Below are positions 10,815 through 21,902 of a stretch of 64,000 nucleotides of DNA, piece after piece (within the stretch, counting starts at the first letter, position 1; every line of letters begins with the position of its first letter). A model generated the notes under the pieces. The model was given only the letters and a program-made list of their open reading frames with translations. It was not told the DNA's origin and did no database searches. Position numbers and translations under genes: made by a program. The DNA comes from Rheum nobile (Eukaryota; Streptophyta; Magnoliopsida; Caryophyllales; Polygonaceae), in assembly GCA_027886185.1 (NCBI GenBank), contig WOAB01000598.1:1612001-1676000 (forward strand). The letters are read 5' to 3'.

Positions 10815-12000
10815 CAGTCCAAATTTCCTGCACCTTTCATATACACCCTTTCTTGCTCTTTCTTTTTAATTGGTCCATCTAATTATATAATTAATTAAGG
10901 AATAATAGCTTAAACTAAAATATACTAATTAACTAAATTAAAAAGATAATGATCCCATCTTTTTTCCCTAACCCGTACAATTAACCGTAATTTTATTATC
11001 AGTAAAAAAGAAGCTTGGAGCTTGGATTTAGGGGCTTTGTGTTCAATTGACATATGCAAAAGTAAGTAAACCTTGTACTCTATTAAAACAATTGGCATAT
11101 GCAAACATCACACATAATCGATTTAATTGTTTTTTATTTTTGCAAGCAGGAGAACAAAAGATATGCTTATGGTTTTTGTGCAATTAATGATTCCTGTGAA
11201 CTCAATGAGAAAATTTGTCTCTTTGTTATGTTCGTTGCAAACATTTAATTGGCTAAAACCAAATAAAAAGAATGACTTGATACTTTAAAGTATTAAGAGA
11301 CATGTGATTTATACCGTAACAATTGAATTGATTCAATTTAATGATGTATTTGGATTGCATGCTTTATGTAAGTTAGACTGAAATTACTTTTCTTTATACA
11401 GGTTATGGACACTACTTTACAAGAAAAATCGTGTCGTCGACTAGAATTTGATCATGAGGAAGATCAGACTAATCTTTCCGTAGACGATGAAGCGATAGAA
11501 ACACTACATTCAAAGGTTTCTACAGAGGAAATTCCAAGAATTGGTATGGAGTTTGAAACCGACGATGCGGCTTATGAATTCTACAATGCTTATGCTTTAA
11601 GAGTTGGATTTTCAGTCCGGAAAAGCTATGTTCATAAACACAAGGGGGAATGTGAAGGCTATCTGGATTAAAGAAATCGAATATGGGCAACAAGATTACA
11701 GAAAACGAACCTGGTGTTTGATCGAAAGATCAGAATAAGATTTTTAGGAACAAGATTAGAGAAATTGAGAGAGGGAGATATGGATTGAAGAAATTGAATC
11801 TGGGCAAAGTTGGGAAAGGGGGGAACGAACAGTGGCTGGGAAAAGGGAAGATTTTAGTTAATTATTTAACCAAAAAAAGAAAAAAATATTAATATCTTTT
11901 AAATTTGGTTTTTTTTATATATATTTACATGCCTAGATGGACCAATTAAAAGGAGGGAGTAGGGAAGGGTGTATATGAAGGGTGCAGAAAATTTGGACTA
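10815..12000. mobile_element. Mutator-like element with 9-bp target duplication, carrying a FAR1-domain exon
   Basis: The 1186-bp element is flanked by perfect direct repeats CTTTACAAC at 10806-10814 and 12001-12009, the 9-bp size typical of Mutator-like elements. Its ends are inverted for at least 70 bp: the left begins CAGTCCAAATTTCCTGCACC and the reverse complement of the right begins TAGTCCAAATTTTCTGCACC, both continuing to AATTGGTCCATCTA. The interior holds an exon-like FAR1 DNA-binding segment behind a good 3' splice site. Either host FAR1-related sequence was captured, or this is a deletion derivative of an autonomous element that encoded such a domain. Confidence 0.85.
11405..11671 (+). 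pseudogene. FAR1-type DNA-binding domain fragment
   Basis: An 88-residue frame. Residues ~45-80 (GMEFETDDAAYEFYNAYA followed by a GFSVRKS segment) match the start of the FAR1 DNA-binding domain of FHY3/FAR1-related proteins, which derive from Mutator-type transposases. The frame follows a pyrimidine-rich tract ending TATACAG at 11396-11402, a plausible 3' splice site, and it stops before the Cys-rich part of the domain is complete. No transposase core follows. It lies wholly inside the inverted-repeat element. Confidence 0.75.
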
Positions 12001-12229
12001 CTTTACAACTGATGGGTTTTGCTAAGAGCACTCTGGTATAGATGTAAAGTCCGAATAATATGAAAATTCTCTGCGGATGCAAACTTCACACTTAAATCAG
12101 CGAAAACTATAATGAAATTACATCTTGTCATTACCTACCACGATTACTCTTTTTGGATTTTGAAATTGAAAATTCCTTCAAAGATCGAACATTTATTCTA
12201 GAAAGCAGTCCCTGATTGTCTTCCTATTA

Positions 12230-13205
12230 CATAAACATTAAATCGACATTTCACACTATAGTTTATGTAATTTGAATAATGAAGATATCAACCACTTTTT
12301 CTTTGAATGCCCATATACTCAACAAATGATCTCTAATATCCAAACTCTTCTGCACAGAACATACTCCATCCAATCAACATCACACTTTCTGACAGATATT
12401 AATTATTTCATAACATCGAATGCGTCTTCTAAATCCATGTTCTTCCTCTGGTGGGCTATTTGAACCATCGTAACACACTAATTTTCGGTAGAAGCAATAA
12501 CAACCAAAATCTTTTACTTTTTGACCAAGCTAATTTTGAATTCCAATCCTAGTACACTTCGACCCTAAGTTCCACTTTTACTTACAAACCTTCCATCAAA
12601 CGTATTAGAACTCGTACAACTAATAAGATTTGGAAAAAAACCTCAGGCAAAGTTAAACTTTGATGGGTTCAAAAAGCCGAACCAATCGTCCCACATTGGC
12701 TACATCATATGTAACTTTAATGGAAAGATTATGTCCATTTTCCGCGACCATATTCTAGATACCACCATCTTACAAACAGAGGCTTATGCAGCTTTGTTTG
12801 ATATTCGCAAAGCTATTAATTTGAATATTAAACATTTAGTTATAGAAGATGATAATTTAACTTTTATAAACTCAACTCGTGTAACTTGGAAGATACCATG
12901 GAAAATTCACCAAATTATTCTTAACATTACTACTTTACTTTTTTTTTTTATTGCATACATGTACACAATTGCTTTAGGAAAGTGAATCACGTAACTTATT
13001 TTCTTGTTACACATGAGATTACTTCAAGTGACATTGCACAAATCCAATAGATCCTTTCCTCCACCACTCTTTCAGAGCAAGTGCTTCGTATTTCTCGTTA
13101 TGTGTTCTACGATTTGAACTCAATGTATGATAACTTTTGTAATGATATTTTTTTCATGAATGGGCACTATTATTTACCTTGTATTAAAAAATAAATAAAT
13201 AGCAA
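12230..13205 (+). pseudogene. 3' end of a decayed LINE (zinc-binding RT tail and RNase H)
   Basis: Short frames in order resemble the end of plant L1-type ORF2: 12272-12463 contains HFFFECPYT, typical of the His/Cys region after reverse transcriptase, and 12731-12985 has LQTEAYAALFDIRKA and HLVIEDDNLTFINS, like the RNase H segment. Stops and frameshifts separate them. The sequence ends near 13180-13200 with TTACCTTGTATT and an A-rich tail. Everything upstream of the tail region is missing, as expected of a 5'-truncated LINE. Confidence 0.72.
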
Positions 13206-13529
13206 ATAGAGTAAAGCCAACACAATTGCATTGGTTTTTAAGAGAAATATCACGTAAGCAGTAGTAATTCAAGCATTATATTTATGGAAACATATATCAT
13301 TATTAATTTATAAAGAAGTTTTTGTTTTTGAGGTCCAAGGTCAAAGACTATTAGTATCTCCCAACCCATATGGTTCGGATATCAAATTTTACACACGGTG
13401 CGTGGCTGTATTTGCCCATGACAAATTTTGCTCGCGGGGATTTAAAACTGGTTTTTTCGGCAAAAATGAGTCCTCAATGCAAATGTAATAAGATCTTATA
13501 TTACTATGTCAATATTTTGAGATTTTATT

Positions 13530-14165
13530 ATTAGTAAAAGAGAAATTTTATGTGGTAGCCACGAGGCATTGCTAATTTCGTATGGTGTTCAAAATTTTAA
13601 AAAAAATCCGCGTGATAACCTTGAAGATTCACAAATTCCGCCTAGTACCCTCAAACATTATAAAAAGCAAAAACTAATTACAATTATCCACAATTTACTA
13701 AAATCATCATATCTTTGTGGTATTTAATTAAACACCTAATTTTTATCTTTTATAATACCATAAATTTTTATAATTTTATAATAATTTTTTGAAAACCTTC
13801 TCTTATTTACACATTTTATGACATCATAATTATTATTATTTAAAAAAATTTACCAACATTATATATGTTAAAATAACTTTTAAAAAAAAAACTAATTTTA
13901 TAAAAAAAAATTGTTCTCCCATAAAAAGTTATAGAGTAACTTTTACAAATTTTCAAATTTCAAATATTGTTTTGAAAGAAAAATGAATTTAGTCAATGTA
14001 CCATGTACTTTTAATAGTTGAATAAAAGGTATTATTGAAAAAATAAGTTGAATAAGGGTAATTTTTTATACAGATAAAAAAATTAGATTTTTTTTTTTTA
14101 AATATGGTGTAATGAAAATGTGTAAATAAGAGTAGTTTTGTAAAATTTTGCTACAAAAGTGTACC
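13530..14165. repeat. AT-rich stretch with imperfect inverted repeats
   Basis: No coding potential. TCTTATTTACACATTTT near 13800 is repeated inverted as AAAATGTGTAAATAAGAG near 14115, and the sequence between is poly-A/T rich. The outer edge near 13545-13670 (CGCCTAGTACC) loosely resembles the end of the Mutator-like element at 61809. It may be a decayed foldback element inserted near the 3' end of the neighbouring LINE; I find no target duplication. Confidence 0.35.
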
Positions 14166-14169
14166 CCGA

Positions 14170-17100
14170 GAGTCGTAAGGAATTTTCCAAATACCTCAGA
14201 TGGAGTTAATAATAACTATATTATCACCCTCAACAATTAAGTGAGTGATATGCATACTGGTCGCTTGCTGAATACCCGAAAGAGCTATAAGGGCCTCAGT
14301 TCGAAGAACTGAAGTGGATGGAATGATTTCTCTGTGGAAGGAGAGTAGTGTACCCCGAGAGTCACGGATCAAATGTCCGATATGGGAACTGGCGTCGTGT
14401 CTGCGTGAGCCGTCAAAGTTCAATGCCAATGAGTTGGCGGTTTTTTCCATGTGCGGTTAGCGGGGCGCAATCTCTTACGTCGTAGTTGGGGTGATGTAGG
14501 GGGGGTGTGAGGGTAATCCAATCTTGATGAGAGTAAAATGCGTGGGTGACTGGGCAATGCTGAGAGAGATTATTTTAGGATTGAAAGATGCGTACATTTC
14601 GGAACATTCAGATAGACCACCATAAAAAAAATTGGAGCATGTTGTGTATTGGTTTGGCGAAAAAGCTCAAATTTTTTGATGAAATTATCAGTGGTGGGGA
14701 TTGAAAATGAACAATGTAGTTTTTACTCCAACTTATAGATCATATATAGCGTAAAGGGGCAAGTGAAGAGAAGATGATTACGGTCTTCATTGTAGGTTGT
14801 ACAGAGAGTACATGTGGAAGGAGCCGTTGAATAATACCGATTAAGTCGTTCAGAAGTTGGCAGGGCATCTATTAGACATTTCCAAATAAAGTTTTGATCT
14901 TTAGGTGGAAGTTTTAATTTCCATAACCAAATTAGAGAGTCTGTTTGGGGAACTGTTGTAATGTTCTGGGTAATCTTACGAGAGGATTTAACCGAGAAAT
15001 TACCATCAGATCTTGGAGTCCAAACCAATCTGTCGGCATTGTCTGAGAAATGGATATGAATAGCCAGGATTTTCATGACAATATGCAGAGTAAGGATAGA
15101 TTGTAATTTGGGAATATCCCATTGACGAGCAAGAGTAATAAAGGAAGAAACATTAATTAGTGGGTTAGTGGTGTTATTGTAATAGGGGAAGAGTACACAA
15201 CCTGGGATGCATGACCAGACCAGAACTTAACTGAATGTCCATTTCCAATTTCCCAGCCAAGGCCAGTACGAAATTCAGAACGAAGATGCAAAAGTTTGGA
15301 AAATTGCCACGATTGTTTAGCCTTTTTTCAGTATGAGAATAAATCAGAGGATCTTATGTATTTTTCATGGATGATTTTGCACCAAAGGTTATTAGTGTCT
15401 GTGAGTAATATCCATGGAAGTTTCATTTGTAGGGATCTATTTAAATTAGTGGCCTTATGAAGGCCAAGGCCACCTGCAGTTTTGGGTTTGCATATTGAAT
15501 CACAACCGATTAAGGGACGATATGCTGGATTGGTTTTATTCCAAAAGAAGTCTTTAAGAATTTTGTCAATTTGGTTGCAAATTCCAATTGGGAGAAGGAA
15601 ATTTTGCATTAAGTAATTAATGGTCGAAAGGAGATTTGACTGAATAAGGACTAAACGCTCAACCTGGGATAATGAATTAGCCTTCCACTTAGAAAGCCAT
15701 TTTTTTCATTTTTTGGAGATACGTGTCAAACATTTATGTTTTAACTCTACCCCGAACAATTGGGATGTCGAGGTATCATTCCAAGGACACAGTTATAGGT
15801 ATGTTCAGTAAAGAAGCAAGTGCTGTAGTTTGAGATAACGAGATATTGGAAGAAGTTTGAAAGGAGCTCTTATGAAAGTTTACATAGAGACATGAAGTGA
15901 GACTAAATTTGTGAAGTAGGTCCTTAATGAAGAGCATATTAGAGGTAGTGGCATTAGCAAAGATAAGCGTGTCATCAGCAAATGTGAGGAAAGGGATACA
16001 CGTACCGTTGCGAGTCAGTTGTATTCCCACTTTCTTGTGTCGGTTTTGTGCTTCTTTTGTTAGTGATCTAGAAAGGAATTCAGTGGCAAGGATAAAGATG
16101 AAGGGTGCAATTGGATCACCTTGTCGTAGGCCACATGAAGGGTAAAATAGTGGTCCAGGTTCATTATTGACAAGGACTGAAAAATGAGGTAGATTTGACA
16201 CAAGTCATTAAAAGGTGAACCCAAGTTGCTGAGAATCCAAATTTTAGTATAAATTGTTCTATGAAATTCCAGTTTAGTTTGTCGTATGCCTTTTCCATAT
16301 CGAGTTTAATAGCCATCCAGCCTCATTTACCTTTCTCTTTGGAATGGAAGGAATGGAAGAATTCATGCACAATGAAAATGTTGTCTTGAATACATCGGTT
16401 GGCCACGAAGGCACCTTGTTGGGGACTAATAAGTTTTGGAAGAATAGTCTTTAGTCTGTTGGCCATGATTCATGGTAATAATTTTGTACATGGTGTTGCA
16501 TAGACTGATGGGCCGGTAGTGGTTAATGGTTAAAGGATTATCTTGTTTAGGAATGAGTGTTATGAAGCAATGTGCACATTCCTTGAGAAGTTGACCGAAG
16601 TGAAAAAAGGCTTGAATTGCAGAGATCAGAGATTTGCCAACAAATGGCAAGTATGATTGGTAGAATTCTTCCGGGAAACCGCCAGGTCCCAAAGTTGTAT
16701 GAACAAGTAGATTGAAGACAATGGTACGAATTTCTAATGTCGTGGGAATGACCGTTAGGAAAGAATTATCAGCTTGAGTGACCAGGGAGGGAATAATGTT
16801 GAGATCATCCGCATATAGCGGCTGAGATGTCGTGGGTGAAAAACGGGATTGGAGTTCTGAGGAAATCATACGCTGAATGTCAATGTGCTCGTGGTAGGTG
16901 CAACCATCTCCCGTTTGAAATGATTTAATTTGCTGCTTATATTTGCGGATTTTTGCTATTGATTGGAAATAAGTGGTATTTTTGTCCATGTTATTAATGT
17001 GAATTGATTTAGCACGTTGTTTCTAGAACAAGTGTTAGTATTCTAAAAGTTTTTGGTATTTGAGAAGGTGTCTTTTGTATTTGAGAAAAAGCGAGGGGGA

Positions 17101-17678
17101 GTTATTTGTCTGAATAAGGGATGTCTGAAGTTGGAGAAGAGTGTTCTCTGAATTTTTAAGTTGTTCGTAATTATTTTGATTTTTAGATTTGTACCAAGAT
17201 TTAGAATAAGTTTTCAATAGTTTCTGTTTTCTATAGAATTTGAACATGAAAGATCCCAAGTGTTTGTATTTCCAAACTTTGTGGACCATTTTCTTATAGG
17301 ATGGGTCAGTGGTCCAAGCTGGTTCAAACCGGAAAAGATATTTCCTGACAATTGCTTTGGTACCTAAGGTGACAGTGATCAGGCAGTGATCCGATGTAGT
17401 GAAGGGGTGTTGGTGAATGTTAATAGACGAGAATGTTGTAATAAGAGATGGATGTGTAAGAACACGGTCCAGCCGTTCATAAATAGTGTCAGACTGGGTA
17501 CTAGACTTTCTCCAGGTAAAGGGAAATACAGAGAATGGAGTAAAGAGTAACCCAAATTCATTAAGGAACTTGTTACGTCTGTGGAATCGTGTGTGGGCGG
17601 GCTCTTGCCCGCCTAACTTATCATCAGGGCTTAGAATGTTGTTAAAATCACCAATAACCATTACACGAATTTTGTGAG
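14170..17678 (-). pseudogene. LINE ORF2, 3' part (endonuclease C-half, RT, zinc region, RNase H)
   Basis: On the minus strand, from high to low coordinates: 17661-17035 is the C-half of an APE-type endonuclease (GDFNNIL, RLDRVLT, SDHCLI); 16989-16426 begins reverse transcriptase (GPGGFPEEF, ITLIPK, YRPISL); 16201-15776 carries its catalytic FADD at 15971-15982; 15609-15328 and 15076-14723 give the thumb and His/Cys region (LWKLKLPPK, WTPRSDG); 14450-14196 is an RNase H segment (EALIALSGIQQA, IVEGDN). Many stops and frameshifts break it. The N-terminal endonuclease half lies beyond element B at 27089-27473, so B split this LINE. Confidence 0.88.
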
Positions 17679-20122
17679 TGTAATATCCCTCATTTTATAA
17701 GGATATTTTGGAATTTTTCCAACTCCCGTATTGCACGTCGAATTTATTTCAGAGAAGTTCAGACATTCGGTAAAATGTTTGATCTCTGTAGTAATTTTTT
17801 TCAGTGAAATAAAATACATTTCGACGTAGTTTGGGACTTAATACTCGTTCATGCACGATTATTTTTATCCCGGGCTAAGGCCAAGTCGATCCAAAGTTTA
17901 AACGGATGAAAAATGGCCTTGGCGGCGACCGCCGTAAGGCAAGCGGCGACCGCCGCCAACTAGTTGACGTCATCGTCATCCTCATCTGGCCAAGTGGATC
18001 GAAAAGCAGCGACCGCCGCCGGAAAGCAGCGACCGTTGCCAGGCACAAAATGGGCGGCGACCCCATGTCGACAGCGGCGACCGCCGCCAATATCTCTGAC
18101 GTCGCCGGAGCTAGAAACTCGCGCCGTTAATGCCTCGGAGGACGTCCAGTTGGTCGGGCAACGCAGCTGGCTGCTTCTCCTCCTTGCTTGGGTTATATAT
18201 ACAGAGAATGAAGAGGAATTCGAGCCGGTCTGAACTCGCCCTTTTTCTCCCAAAATCTCGCCGGAAAACCCATCATCTCGTCAGAAATATTCAAAGCTTC
18301 GTCGAAGCTTCATTCTTGAGTTTGGTCGATCTCAAAGTAAAGCTTTGGTGGCCTTAGGAAGCTTAGAATCCAAAGCAAACCAAAGGAGAAGCAAACCGAT
18401 CGACGTCGGTGAGATTTCTTCTTCTCGAAAGTTTCTGACCTGTTCGTAGCGGCGACCACTGCCACGAACAGGCGGCGCCCTCCGTAAGGTAGGCGGCGAC
18501 CGCCGCCGACAGAACCTTGGCATGTTTTGGCCTTGGCTTCTGTGGCTTTTGATCGGGCTCCGTTCCCTTCGATTCCTTCCGTTATTCTTTAGATTCATAC
18601 TAGCTATTGTCGAATCTAACTTAGGGTCTCATTATGAGTCGTTCTAGAAGGATTTAACATCCAGGATCCGTCCCAGTTCCAGACCCGAAAACCTCTTGTT
18701 CCTAAGCTTCGTTCAAGCTTTCGGCTGATCTAAGGCAAGTGGCGGTTCGCTCTTGCTCATCATTCCATATTTCCATTAATTATCAATGGTTTGATTGTTA
18801 ATTAATTTGGAATGATTTACTGTTTTGTTGGGAACAGTTTTGATAAATGATATGGATTAAAATATGATATTATAATAGGTTGTATATCTGCTAGAACAAC
18901 GCTATTATAGATATATATTTATGATATTAGCCTGGAGGGCTTTGATATGATTATTACTGTGTTGAACTGTTTAGTTAGCACGAGTATTCGTAGGAGCGAT
19001 GGACTATTCGAGGTCCATTCGTTTCATAATAATGATTAATGGTGCAAAGGGTGATAAACCCAAAAACCATTTGGTGGGTCATGACCGATCTCTATACTCG
19101 GGTATAGAGATGGTGGCACTTAACTGATGCTACAAATCTTGGAATTTGTCCCATTCAGGAGTATGTCCCTCATGGCGAAACATATGTCCTATATGTCCCT
19201 CATGGCGAAACATATACTCAATATATGTCCCTCATGGTGATACATATATTTAAAAGCCTATAACGCGATGCGCGTTTTGGAATTAAATAAGATAAGTGCC
19301 GTCGTAGCACATGATTAATATACCTTGGGCGAGTAGTGCAGCTAAGTATAGTGCAGCTAGGAAAGCTCGTCTTGACTTTGATCAGAGTAAAGTTCTCTTT
19401 CCAATCTGGATTCGCATTGTGCGATGAGGTTGGTCGTGAATCGAAACATCAAGTCGTTTTTGAACGCTTGTATGATTAATTAATGTTCCCCAACATTTGT
19501 CATGCTTTCTGATAAGACTCAATTCATTGGAGTCTTCTTTTGGGTTGATTGCTGTAAGACTCAGTCTTTCAGAATCTTCTCTTGATCATGCTGCTTGATA
19601 TATTCCAGTAGGAGTATGGGGGTTGACTATCGTCATCGGTTATAATTTGAGAAACGATGAGTCTAACCTAATACGACTACTTCGAACCACTTTGCTTTGT
19701 ACCCTTGCGTAGTCTTTCATTAGACTAACCAACCGTAATTGTTCTCTGCATGGTTGGCTGGTGTCATCCGTTCGATTCGGCACATCAGATAGGAATCCAA
19801 GAAACAAAGGCTAGAACGACTATAAAAGCAGACGGTGTTTTAATGGATTTATCAGGTTGCGATCCTTGGCGGGTGATCATTAAAATCAAGACCCTTGTAT
19901 TTATGTTTTACAAAGACTTCCGCTGATTACTCTGTTTTGTCCTATGGGGATTGGGATGTAATCCCCAGACATATGTTTTAACCAAAGATTTTGGTATTTA
20001 TATCATAATCGTTGTTTATGATTTGTATTTAAACCGGTAAAGCCTGGGGTGGCTTTGGTGTGGAAACCGAGGTCATTGGCGGTAATACCTTTCCAAATGG
20101 GTTACGATTTGGGGGTGTTACA
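17679..20122 (+). repeat. 5' LTR of element B
   Basis: 2444 bp. It contains GC-rich GCGGCGACCGCC motifs (17920-18090 and 18450-18520), a TATATATA box at 18194-18201, an ATAATAG...CTATTAT stem (about 18873-18908), a perfect palindrome CTCTATACTCGGGTATAGAG near 19090, and three tandem copies of a unit containing TGTCCCTCATGGCGAAACAT (19162-19250). Confidence 0.95.
18194..18201 (+). promoter_or_regulatory. TATA box in 5' LTR of element B
   Basis: TATATATA, kept in both LTRs of B and both of C (25092, 30331, 45553) with the same flanks, so it is the likely core promoter. Confidence 0.65.
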
Positions 20123-20126
20123 GATC

Positions 20127-20144
20127 TGGTATCAGAGCCAAAAG
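20127..20144 (+). other. Primer binding site, initiator tRNA-Met type (element B)
   Basis: TGGTATCAGAGCC, 4 bases after the LTR end, same primer as elements A and C. Confidence 0.93.
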
Positions 20145-20318
20145 TTTTAAAACGAGTTTGGAATTTCATGAACCATTTACTCGTTTTCGAAAATGTTTTG
20201 GAGGCTCTGAACTTTTAAAATAAAATTGTTAAATACCGTTTATAGTCGTGCCTTCTCTTTAGTCTGATATGGAAAGCTAACTTCCATATTTAGAAAGACT
20301 AATTTTCTGGTGTTGCTC

Positions 20319-20399
20319 ATGGATTCTGGGTGCTTTCGTTTCTCTTCAGAAGGACTAGGAAGAAGCCGAGATGGTTTTGCCATCCCCAGTAAGGCTTGA
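20319..20399 (+). CDS. Short leader ORF of element B (27 codons)
   Basis: A small ATG-to-TGA frame in the leader, exactly the same length as one in element C at 32457-32537 and at the place where element A has its 115-codon leader ORF. It may be a cut-down remnant of that ORF or an upstream ORF that tempers gag translation. Coding function is unproven. Confidence 0.25.
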   Translation: MDSGCFRFSSEGLGRSRDGFAIPSKA

Positions 20400-20567
20400 A
20401 TTCCCAGTTCCCTCGTTATGATTTGAGGTTGTAGAACCTAGTAACTCGGTTTGAAGTTCATGTAATGAAAATTTACCTAGTTTGATCTCTTCTAAGTTGA
20501 TTTCATTACGTTAAGTACATTGGAAGATATTAATGTATGAAATCCTTTGAATTTGATTGGTAAATAG

Positions 20568-21902
20568 ATGGTGAACACGAGGGACAATATCCGTGCTGGT
20601 GCTGGGCCGAGTAATGACCCCAGACCAAACGTGAGGAATGTTGCGAACCTTGGGGAGGAACAAGAGTCTGTTTCTCACAATAATCCAGAGGGCGATGGCC
20701 AAGCTCAGGCCAACGCTCCAAGGATATTTAATGAAGCGACCGTTGCAGAAATTCGAGGAATTTTCATGCAAGCAATGAGCGATGTCCTACACCCGAATAT
20801 GCCTCAAGCGCAAGATGTGCCGGCATCCTCAACGGCCCCGGGAGTTGGAGAACAGGAAATTCATGTACCTTTGCACCAGGAGAATGTGGTCAGGAGCAGG
20901 AATGATTGTGGCCAAGCGCTGAAAGCCATAAATTCTATAAGACCTGACAGCTTCAATGGGAAGGGTGAACCAGTTGAAGTGACGCATTGGTTTTCGCACA
21001 TGGAGCGGTTGTTCCGCAGTGTGGAGTGCACTGAGGCTGAGAAGGTGCACATAACTTCTCTTCAACTGAAAGGAGATGCTAGTGAGTGGTGGGAAAACAC
21101 TGGTCTTGCTGATAGCCCTAATTTGAATTGGGCAATGTTCAAGATCAAGATGATTGACCGATTCTTCTCTCGGGCAATGAGGGAGGAAAAGCGCAAGAAA
21201 TTTTTTTACCCTAAGACTGAAGGGTTAAAGGTGAATGAGCTGGCAACCAAGTTCAATCACTTGTTGAGGTACGCTGGATCAGAAGTATCCAGTGAAGAAC
21301 AGAAAATCTGGCATTTCCACGAGTGGATGAGCCCAAAGATTAAGCCAATGATGTTGAGCCACAATTGCTCTACCTTGGAGCAATATGTGGATGCGGCTTA
21401 TATGTTGGAGGTGACTCTGGATGAGTCGACCAAGAGAAAAAATCGCCAGAGGTCGACGCAAAATCAACCTCAGGCGAGTGGATTCAAACGTCCTGCGCCA
21501 CCGTCTAACTTTGCTAAATCCAGCAAGGCAAAAACGGATGGGGCTCAAGGAGAGTCGACACAGCAATCGGTTCAGGGAAAGAGTCCGACCCTGTGTTACA
21601 ATTGTGGTGCTGCTAGGCACAAGAGTACTGCGTGTCCGAAGGAAAGAAAGACATGCTTTGGTTGTGGGAATGAAGGGTATTTGCAGAAGTTCTGTTGGCA
21701 GGGAATGCAGAAAGGAGCGGAGTCACAGCAGGGGTCTGTTAATCAGAGTAACCGACCCAGGTTTAAACTAGCAGAGACTCCTAGTCCTTCGATGCAGACA
21801 GCTGCACATAACAAGGGGAAAGCCCCAATGGCTTCTGGGAGTCAAGGTCAATGCCTTTACGAGATGCGTGAGGCGGATGGACCCGATGCTCCATATGCTT
21901 AA
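20568..21902 (+). pseudogene. Gag of element B, open for 444 codons
   Basis: The frame starts in MVNTRDN and runs without interruption to TAA 21900-21902, where sister element A reads CAA. It contains the gag capsid-type region (VTHWFSHMERLF, ASEWWENTG) and two zinc knuckles. The first (CYNCGAARHKSTAC) keeps all its ligands; in the second the ligand His is Tyr (CFGCGNEGYLQKFC). With the altered knuckle, RNA binding may be impaired. As the stop comes after the knuckles, an essentially complete gag protein could still be made, while fusion to protease is lost. The same stop is present in element C. Confidence 0.85.

Noticed and set aside
13530..14165. Another Pack-MULE, because of a CGCCTAGTACC-like edge
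   Set aside because: No matching inverted end or target duplication was found; kept only as a low-confidence repeat.
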